A stretch of 46,904 nucleotides of DNA, from contig DJAN01000296.1 of assembly GCA_002429615.1 (NCBI GenBank), positions 1-46,904 of the forward strand, in the 5' to 3' direction. The notes under the pieces are model-generated. The model did no database searches. It was not told where the DNA came from and worked only from the letters and a program-made list of their open reading frames with translations. Below, in pieces: positions 39,654 to 46,904 of this stretch. The stretch is from Lysobacteraceae bacterium UBA6001. GTDB lineage: Bacteria > Pseudomonadota > Gammaproteobacteria > Xanthomonadales > Xanthomonadaceae. Each line of letters begins with the position of its first letter. Position 1 is the stretch's first letter. The position numbers were made by a program, and so were the translations under genes.

Positions 39654-40115
39654 ATGGGCAAGACCGAAAAAGCCGCCGACAGCACGCCCGCCCTGGTGGA
39701 CGCACACGTTCACATGGAGCGTTTCCGCCAGGTGCGCGAAGCCCACCGCACCGAGCTGGTGGAGGACTATGTCGAGCTGATCTCCGACCTGCTGGTCGAC
39801 GGCGGCGAGGCACGGCAGGTCGACATCGCCACCCGCATGGGCGTCGCCCAGCCGACCGTGGCGAAGATGCTCAAGCGCCTGGTGCGCGACGGCTGGGTGA
39901 TCCAGCGCCCGTATCGCGGCGCGTTCCTGACCCCGGCCGGCGAGGCGCTGGCGGCCGAATGCCGGCAGCGCCACCAGACCGTGGAGCGCTTCCTGCTCGC
40001 GCTGGGCGTGGATATCGATACCGCGCGCCGCGACGCCGAGGGCATCGAGCATCATGTCAGCGAGGCGACGTTGGCGGCCTTCGAGGCGTTCGTGCGCCGG
40101 CAGGAGGGCGGTTGA
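39654..40115 (+). CDS. mntR: Manganese-dependent repressor MntR (DtxR family)
   Basis: This 153-residue DtxR/MntR-family regulator has metal-site and helix motif [20 protein letters not shown], an HTH in [20 protein letters not shown] then [20 protein letters not shown], and a dimerisation domain with [18 protein letters not shown] and [12 protein letters not shown], which holds the Glu/His ligands. It lacks the SH3-like third domain, as in E. coli MntR, from which it also takes a short N-terminal extension. It is divergent from mntH and should repress it when Mn2+ is plentiful. Its last codons overlap tadA by four bases. Confidence 0.93.
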   Translation: MGKTEKAADSTPALVDAHVHMERFRQVREAHRTELVEDYVELISDLLVDGGEARQVDIATRMGVAQPTVAKMLKRLVRDGWVIQRPYRGAFLTPAGEALAAECRQRHQTVERFLLALGVDIDTARRDAEGIEHHVSEATLAAFEAFVRRQEGG

Positions 40116-40612
40116 GCGCTGTCCTGCATCCGCCGGGGGATGCGGCGGCCGACGCGTACTGGATGCGCGAGGCGCTGATCCTGGCCGAACGCGCCGAACG
40201 CGACTTCGACGAGATTCCGGTCGGCGCCATCCTGGTGGGCGCCGACGGCGAACGCCTGGGCGATGGATGGAACTACAACATCGCCAGCCACGACCCGAGT
40301 GCGCACGCGGAAATCATGGCGATGCGCGAAGGCGGCAAGCGGCTGCGCAACCATCGTCTGGTCGGCTGCACGCTCTACGTGACGCTTGAGCCGTGCGCGA
40401 TGTGCGCGATGGCGATCGTGCATGCGCGCGTGGCCCGCGTGGTCTATGCCGCGGCCGATCCGAAGACCGGTGCGGCCGGCAGTGTGTTCGACCTGCTCGC
40501 CGACCCGCGCCACAACCACCGCGTGGTGGTCGAGGGCGGCGTGCTGGCCGAAGAATCGGGACGCCGGCTTACCAATTACTTTCGCGCCAAACGCGGCAAA
40601 CCGCCGCTCTGA
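40112..40612 (+). CDS. tadA: tRNA-specific adenosine deaminase
   Basis: The 166-residue enzyme converts A34 to inosine in the anticodon of tRNA-Arg(ACG), allowing decoding of three CGN codons. Zinc ligands and catalytic Glu lie in HAE (65-67) and PCAMC (94-98), and the C-terminal [11 protein letters not shown] is typical. The start is taken as TTG 40112, which overlaps the mntR stop as TTGA and has AGGAGG just before it. An internal ATG 51 bases later lacks such a site but is possible. Coupling of a tRNA-editing gene to a metal regulator is probably only positional. Confidence 0.92.
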   Translation: MSAVLHPPGDAAADAYWMREALILAERAERDFDEIPVGAILVGADGERLGDGWNYNIASHDPSAHAEIMAMREGGKRLRNHRLVGCTLYVTLEPCAMCAMAIVHARVARVVYAAADPKTGAAGSVFDLLADPRHNHRVVVEGGVLAEESGRRLTNYFRAKRGKPPL

Positions 40613-40646
40613 GCCGGGTGCTGGACGGCGACGTCAGCTTGCGGGG

Positions 40647-40675
40647 TATGATGCAGTTCTCATTATGTAACTGCA
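40647..40675 (+). promoter_or_regulatory. orn promoter element and dyad
   Basis: TATGAT (40647-40652) overlaps the inverted repeat TGCAGTT/AACTGCA (40652-40658, 40669-40675), whose right arm ends just before GGAAGGG, the ribosome-binding site of orn. The dyad could be an operator or a hairpin masking the start region. The sequence TATGATGCAGT recurs upstream of ppsR. Confidence 0.45.
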
Positions 40676-40685
40676 CGGAAGGGAC

Positions 40686-41261
40686 ATGGCGGCAATCACG
40701 GCGGGCAATGACCGGTTGATCTGGATCGATCTGGAGATGACCGGGCTGGATACGGATCACGATTCGATCATCGAGATCGCCACCGTGGTCACCGATGCCC
40801 AGCTCAACGTGCTCGCCGAAGGTCCCGAATACGCCATCGCGCATCCGCTGGCCACGCTGGAAGCGATGGACGAGTGGAACCGCAACCAGCATCGTCGTTC
40901 CGGCCTGTGGCAGCGCGTAGTGGAAAGCGACGTCACGCTGGGCCAGGCCGAGGCGCAGACCATCGCATTCCTGCAGCAGTGGATCGGTGCGGGTGCTTCG
41001 CCGATGTGCGGCAACTCGATCTGCCAGGACCGTCGTTTCCTGCACCGGCAGATGCCGCGCCTGGAGCGCTACTTCCACTACCGCAACCTCGACGTGTCAA
41101 CGATCAAGGAGCTGGCGCGGCGCTGGTCGCCGCAGGTGCTGGCGGGCGTGGCCAAGACCTCCAACCACACCGCACTGAGCGACGTGCACGATTCGATCGA
41201 CGAGCTGCGCCACTACCGCCGTTTCATGGGCGAACTGGCCGGCCCTCCGGGCGACGCATAA
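40686..41261 (+). CDS. orn: Oligoribonuclease
   Basis: This 191-residue DEDDh exonuclease degrades very short RNAs, including pGpG from cyclic-di-GMP turnover, and is usually essential. Catalytic residues include Asp15 and Glu17 ([10 protein letters not shown]), the Asp of [12 protein letters not shown] and His161/Asp166 ([10 protein letters not shown]). The motif [11 protein letters not shown] and [16 protein letters not shown] are family hallmarks. GGAAGGG precedes the ATG. It is a separate unit with its own promoter element; a REP palindrome follows the stop. Confidence 0.97.
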   Translation: MAAITAGNDRLIWIDLEMTGLDTDHDSIIEIATVVTDAQLNVLAEGPEYAIAHPLATLEAMDEWNRNQHRRSGLWQRVVESDVTLGQAEAQTIAFLQQWIGAGASPMCGNSICQDRRFLHRQMPRLERYFHYRNLDVSTIKELARRWSPQVLAGVAKTSNHTALSDVHDSIDELRHYRRFMGELAGPPGDA

Positions 41262-41310
41262 GCCGTCGCCACGCGGGTCATCCCGCACCCGTCGCCACGT
41301 GATGCCGCCC

Positions 41311-41336
41311 CTGTAGGAGCGGCTTCAGCCGCGACC
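41311..41336 (+). repeat. REP-like palindrome
   Basis: CTGTAGGAGCGGCTTCAGCC followed by GCGACC is identical to the copy at 672-697. It lies between the convergent orn and MscS genes. Confidence 0.8.
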
Positions 41337-41346
41337 CATCGCCCCC

Positions 41347-42267
41347 TCAGCCGCCCTGCGGCACATCGCGCACCAGCGCCTTGAGGTCGATCTGCTTGCC
41401 ATCGCCGCCATGCAGGTACAGATGCATGTCCTGCTGCGGATAGGGAATATTGATCCCGGCCTTGTCGAAGGCCAGCTTGATCTGCTCCAGCAGCGTGACC
41501 TTCACCCCGAACCAGTCGCCGGCCTTGACGAAGCAGCGGATGCCGAGGTTGACCGAGTTCGTCGCCAGCTCGTAGACCACCACGTCGGCGGCCGGCTGCT
41601 GCAGCACGCGCGCATCGGCCTTCATCAGCCCCATGACGATCTCGCGCGCCTGCGCGATGTCGTCTTCATAGCCAATGCCCACCACCAGTTCGACACGGCG
41701 GTTCGGCTGCGCGGTGAGGTTGATGATCGGCGCGGCGGTGATGAGGTTGTTGGGAATGGTGAAGCGCTGCAGGTCCGCGCCGTTGAGCACGGTCTGGAAG
41801 ATGCGCACTGATTCGACCGTGCCGGTTTGCCCGGCCACCGTCACCACGTCACCGACGTGGAACGGCCGCAGCGTCACCAGCATCACCCCCGAGGCGATGT
41901 TGGACAGCGAATCCTTCAAGGCCAGGCCCACCGCCAGACCGGCGGTACCGAGCACGGCGAGCAGCGGCGAGACCGGCACACCCAGCGTGGCGATCGCCAC
42001 CACCACCACGATCACCAAAGCGGCCACGTAGGCCACGTTGCGCAGGAAGTTGCCCAGCATCGGGTCGGCACCGACGCGGCCGGTGGCGATCGGCACGAGA
42101 TTGGAAATGCGCTTGGCCAGCCACAGCCCGACCAGCAGCACGACGAGTGCCGCGAATGCCGGGACGCCATAGGTCTCCAGCAGGTGTTGCCAGTTCACGC
42201 CATGCAGCCACGACGTGGGCGCGAGGGGATCGAGGGAAGTCGGGGCAGCGGGGGCGGCCTGGGTCAT
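41347..42267 (-). CDS. MscS-type mechanosensitive channel
   Basis: The 306-residue protein has three N-terminal TM segments; the pore-lining one is LGTAGLAVGLALKDSLSNIA then SGVMLV. The beta domain has GDVVTVAGQTGTVESVRIFQ and IPNNLITAAPIINLTAQPNR, and the C-terminal alpha/beta domain ends with NIPYPQQDMHLYL. It is the small MscS class that releases solutes on hypo-osmotic shock. ATG 42267 is chosen because AGGAGA lies nine bases upstream. About 40 extra Ala/Pro-rich residues precede TM1. Confidence 0.92.
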   Translation of the reverse strand: MTQAAPAAPTSLDPLAPTSWLHGVNWQHLLETYGVPAFAALVVLLVGLWLAKRISNLVPIATGRVGADPMLGNFLRNVAYVAALVIVVVVAIATLGVPVSPLLAVLGTAGLAVGLALKDSLSNIASGVMLVTLRPFHVGDVVTVAGQTGTVESVRIFQTVLNGADLQRFTIPNNLITAAPIINLTAQPNRRVELVVGIGYEDDIAQAREIVMGLMKADARVLQQPAADVVVYELATNSVNLGIRCFVKAGDWFGVKVTLLEQIKLAFDKAGINIPYPQQDMHLYLHGGDGKQIDLKALVRDVPQGG

Positions 42268-42285
42268 CGTGCATATTCTCCTGTC

Positions 42286-42318
42286 GCGAAAAACACGAAG
42301 CCCCGCAGAGCGGGGCTT
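42286..42318 (-). terminator. Rho-independent terminator of ppsA
   Basis: The perfect nine-base stem AAGCCCCGC/GCGGGGCTT has a three-base loop and on the minus strand is followed by CGTGTTTTTC. It lies 40 bases beyond the ppsA stop and before the MscS start. Confidence 0.85.
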
Positions 42319-42357
42319 GCGTGGGACCAATGTAGCGGCCCGTGGATCAACGTGATG

Positions 42358-44736
<2,379 letters not shown>

Positions 44737-44801
44737 GCGCGATGCTCCGTATGGCCATCGCCCGAGCGGGCTGCATGGCCGCGTCCGTAGGAAGAAGCCA
44801 C

Positions 44802-44846
44802 TATGATGCAGTGCGCAAGCAACCCCGCACAAGGTTGCGCAACTGC
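44802..44846. promoter_or_regulatory. Dyad and -10-like element between ppsA and ppsR
   Basis: TATGAT (44802-44807) is followed by GCAGTGCGCAA (44808-44818), which pairs with TTGCGCAACTGC (44835-44846) except for one bulged base. GTTGCGCAAC within the right arm is itself palindromic. It lies at the centre of the 142-base divergent interval and could control both genes. Confidence 0.45.
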
Positions 44847-44878
44847 GACAAACCCGTTCCATACCGCGAGTGAAGCCC

Positions 44879-45700
44879 ATGTCCACGTCCCGGCCGGTGT
44901 TCTATGTGTCCGATGGAACCGGTATCACCGCTGAAACCATTGGGCATAGCCTGCTCACGCAGTTCACCGGTTTCAGCTTCGTCACCGATCGCCTTTCGTT
45001 CATCGACGATCCAGACAAGGCGCGCGAAGCCTGCCAGCGGATCGTGACCGCCGGTGAGCGCTACCAGGTGCGCCCGATCGTGGTGAACTCCTGCGTGGAC
45101 CCGCAGCTGAGCCTGATCCTGGCCGAGAGCGGGGCGCTGATGCTGGACGTGTTCGCGCCCTTCATCGAACCGCTGGAGCGCGAGCTCAACAGTCCGCGCC
45201 ACTCGCGGGTTGGCCGGGCGCACGGCATGGTCGATTTCGAGACCTACCACCGCCGCATCAACGCGATGAACTTCGCCCTGAGCCACGACGATGGCGTGGC
45301 GCTGGACTACGACGAGGCGGACGTGATCCTGGTGGCGGTGTCGCGCGCCGGCAAGACGCCCACCTGCATCTATCTGGCCCTGCATTACGGGGTGAAGGCG
45401 GCGAACTACCCGCTGACCGACGAGGACCTGGAGTCCGACCGACTGCCGCCGCGGCTGCGTGCCTACCGGCGCAAGCTGTTCGGCCTGACCATCGACCCGG
45501 AGCGTTTGCAGCAGATCCGCCAGGAGCGTCGCCCGAACTCGCGCTACTGCGCGCCGGAAACCTGCAGGCGCGAGGTCGCGGCCGCCGAGCAGATGTTCCA
45601 GATGGAGCGAATCCCGACGCTGAGCACCACGCATACCTCGATCGAGGAGATTTCCAGCAAGGTGCTGACCACCTTCGGCCTGCAGCGCGAGATGTTCTAG
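44879..45700 (+). CDS. ppsR: PEP synthase regulatory kinase/phosphorylase
   Basis: This 273-residue DUF299-family protein inactivates PEP synthase by ADP-dependent phosphorylation of the Thr next to the catalytic His, and reactivates it by Pi-dependent dephosphorylation. The N-terminus has [19 protein letters not shown], the P-loop is AVSRAGKT (153-160), and the C-terminal half has [16 protein letters not shown] and the final [15 protein letters not shown] 44879 gives the family's usual length; a GTG three codons earlier is possible. Divergence from ppsA and the presence of its target Thr416 there support the assignment. Confidence 0.96.
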   Translation: MSTSRPVFYVSDGTGITAETIGHSLLTQFTGFSFVTDRLSFIDDPDKAREACQRIVTAGERYQVRPIVVNSCVDPQLSLILAESGALMLDVFAPFIEPLERELNSPRHSRVGRAHGMVDFETYHRRINAMNFALSHDDGVALDYDEADVILVAVSRAGKTPTCIYLALHYGVKAANYPLTDEDLESDRLPPRLRAYRRKLFGLTIDPERLQQIRQERRPNSRYCAPETCRREVAAAEQMFQMERIPTLSTTHTSIEEISSKVLTTFGLQREMF

Positions 45701-45790
45701 CGCGGGCCGGGCGGGGAGGGCGTCGGGGAGCCTTCAAGATAGGGGCGCGGCGGCCGCTTTTCAATGCTGCCGCTGCTGCGGCGCAGCGTG

Positions 45791-45806
45791 TAGGATCGGC
45801 CCCATG
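45791..45806 (+). promoter_or_regulatory. -10 element with probable leaderless start
   Basis: TAGGAT (45791-45796) ends seven bases before the ATG of the DUF1249 gene, so the transcript probably begins at the start codon. No ribosome-binding site fits in the gap. Confidence 0.4.
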
Positions 45807-46295
45807 CAGCACGTCCACGCCCGCCACGAACGCATCCCCCGGCTGAGCCGTTTCGGCTGGCTGATGGGCCTGTATGCGGAGAACTATGTCCACCTGACCC
45901 GGCTGTTCGCCCCGGCCGACCTGGCCGCCGGCAGTTACCTGTCCAGCGTCGGCGACGGCCTGGACCTGCGCCTGGAAGTGCTGGAACGCCACCCTTACAC
46001 GGTCGAGCTGCGCCTCACCTACGACCTGTGCGACCCGGTGACCGGCGAGCCGGACCCCTCGGCCTATGTCCGGGTCTATCGCGATGCCCGCCAGGCCGAG
46101 ACCACGCATTGCTACGTCGGCCGCCGCTGGCAGGACGTGATGGGCCTCTACCCGCCGCCGGACGAGCTGATCAACCACCGCATGCGGATGAACACCTTCC
46201 TCGGCAAGTGGCTGGAATACCTGGCAGAGCGTGGCCACGGCGTGGCCCGGCTGCGCCCGGTCGCGCCCGGCCTGCCGGCCCTGCAGGCGGGCTGA
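45804..46295 (+). CDS. DUF1249 protein
   Basis: This 163-residue cytosolic protein is recognised by RFGWLMGLYAENYVHLTRLF, VELRLTYDLCDPVTGEPDPS, AYVRVYRDARQAETTHCY and NHRMRMNTFLGKWLEYLAERGH. The family occurs near lpxL/nudF-type genes in gammaproteobacteria and has no known function. The neighbour 70 bases downstream is a NUDIX hydrolase, matching the common DUF1249-NUDIX association. The last 20 residues are variable. It probably starts from a leaderless message. Confidence 0.92.
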   Translation: MQHVHARHERIPRLSRFGWLMGLYAENYVHLTRLFAPADLAAGSYLSSVGDGLDLRLEVLERHPYTVELRLTYDLCDPVTGEPDPSAYVRVYRDARQAETTHCYVGRRWQDVMGLYPPPDELINHRMRMNTFLGKWLEYLAERGHGVARLRPVAPGLPALQAG

Positions 46296-46303
46296 GACGT
46301 CCG

Positions 46304-46320
46304 GACGCGGCAACCGCGTC
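46304..46320. other. Small hairpin between DUF1249 and NUDIX genes
   Basis: GACGCGG/CCGCGTC with a three-base CAA loop. It has no T run, so it is unlikely to terminate transcription; it may only be a structured spacer. Confidence 0.3.
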
Positions 46321-46365
46321 GCGGGTATCGGTCATACTCGCGGTCTTTCGCCGGTTTCCCCGCAC

Positions 46366-46851
46366 ATGCCTTACACCCCCATCGTCGCCACCCTGGGCTA
46401 CGTGCTGTCCGCCGATGGCAGCCAGGTCCTGATGATCCATCGCAATGCCCGTCCGGGTGACCACCACCTGGGCAAGTACAACGGCCTGGGCGGGAAGGTC
46501 GAGCCGGAAGAGGACGTCATGGCCGGCATGCGCCGCGAACTGCGCGAGGAGGCCGGCATCGAGTGCGAGTCGATGCGGCTGCGCGGCACCGTGAGCTGGC
46601 CGGGTTTCGGCAAGCACGGCGAGGACTGGCTGGGTTTCGTGTTCGTGATCGACCGCTATCAGGGGGAAACCCTGGCCGCCAATCCGGAAGGCACGTTGGA
46701 GTGGGTCCCGCTGGATCGGCTGCACGAGCTGCCGATGTGGGAGGGCGACCGGCATTTCCTGCCGCTGGTATTCGACGGCGATCCGCGCCCGTTCCACGGC
46801 GTGATGCCGTATCGCGATGGCCGGATGCAGTCCTGGTCGTTCTCGCGATAG
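46366..46851 (+). CDS. NUDIX hydrolase, MTH1/MutT-like
   Basis: The 161-residue enzyme carries a full Nudix box, GGKVEPEEDVMAGMRRELRE then EAGI, which binds Mg2+ for pyrophosphate hydrolysis. The preceding MIHRNARPGDHHLGKYNGLG and the Trp-rich C-terminal half (LEWVPLDRLHELPMWEGDRH) resemble 8-oxo-dGTPases of the MTH1 type. ATG 46366 (MPYTPIVATLGYVL) is chosen because the longer frame runs into the DUF1249 gene and lacks homology. Substrate is probably an oxidised purine nucleotide, inferred from the family. Confidence 0.92.
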   Translation: MPYTPIVATLGYVLSADGSQVLMIHRNARPGDHHLGKYNGLGGKVEPEEDVMAGMRRELREEAGIECESMRLRGTVSWPGFGKHGEDWLGFVFVIDRYQGETLAANPEGTLEWVPLDRLHELPMWEGDRHFLPLVFDGDPRPFHGVMPYRDGRMQSWSFSR

Positions 46852-46888
46852 GCCTGCAGTGGGGCGGGGCGTAGCGTAGCCACCCCAC

Positions 46889-46904
46889 CTGTAGGAGCGG
46901 CTTC
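46889..46904 (+). repeat. REP-like palindrome cut by the window end
   Basis: CTGTAGGAGCGGCTTC is the first 16 bases of the REP unit at 41311; the rest lies beyond the window. It follows the NUDIX gene, again in an intergenic interval. Confidence 0.7.

Overview
The window is a high-GC, gene-dense chromosomal segment of a gammaproteobacterium, most likely a member of the Xanthomonadaceae/Lysobacteraceae (Stenotrophomonas, Pseudoxanthomonas, Lysobacter or a relative). This rests on recalled protein similarity (rpsA-ihfB-lapA-lapB, PpsA/PpsR, YkgO-type L36), on several promoters with little or no leader, and on REP-type palindromes (core GTAGGAGCGGCTTCAGCC) at four places. Forty-four protein genes are supported, the first cut by the window edge. 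No rRNA, tRNA, CRISPR array, insertion sequence or phage gene was recognised, and no stretch longer than about 300 bases lacks a gene.

Layout. 1-1.6 kb: end of a repetitive membrane-type protein, a REP pair, and two small c-type cytochromes on the minus strand. 1.85-9.6 kb: a translationally coupled RND efflux operon with one lipoprotein adaptor and two different permeases. 9.7-14.8 kb (minus): a type I secretion cassette (ABC exporter with a degenerate peptidase domain, HlyD adaptor, an unknown 102-residue protein and an RTX repeat protein). 15.0-18.8 kb (minus): an agmatine-to-putrescine operon (aguA, aguB) that continues into a GNAT acetyltransferase and a TraB-family membrane protein. 18.8-19.4 kb: a small exported protein and ribosomal protein L36. 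19.6-24.1 kb: cmk, rpsA, ihfB, lapA, lapB. 24.2-28.0 kb: three coupled surface-polysaccharide genes (WecA/WbpL-like transferase, WbpM/CapD-like dehydratase, galU). 28.1-34.5 kb: a Kef-type antiporter, a DUF1244 protein, folD, guaB and guaA, the last two separated by four stem-loops.

34.6-35.7 kb is visibly lower in GC, lies just after the guaA 3' end (a known island integration hotspot) and carries two unrecognised small genes and a hairpin repeat; it looks like a small acquired segment or remnant. 35.7-36.9 kb: an ArsR/SRPBCC/GFA operon with a palindrome inside its promoter. 36.9-39.6 kb: an LtrA-like protein and the manganese importer mntH, whose promoter is overlapped by a perfect palindrome facing the divergent regulator mntR. 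40.1-42.3 kb: tadA, orn and an MscS channel. 42.4-45.7 kb: divergent ppsA and ppsR, an enzyme and its regulatory kinase/phosphorylase. 45.8-46.9 kb: a DUF1249 protein and a NUDIX hydrolase.

Most of the window is housekeeping. The parts least explained by known biology are the RND pair in which the second permease has lost two proton-relay charges, the type I secretion cassette with its small partner protein, the TraB/GNAT pair in the polyamine operon, and the 1 kb segment after guaA.
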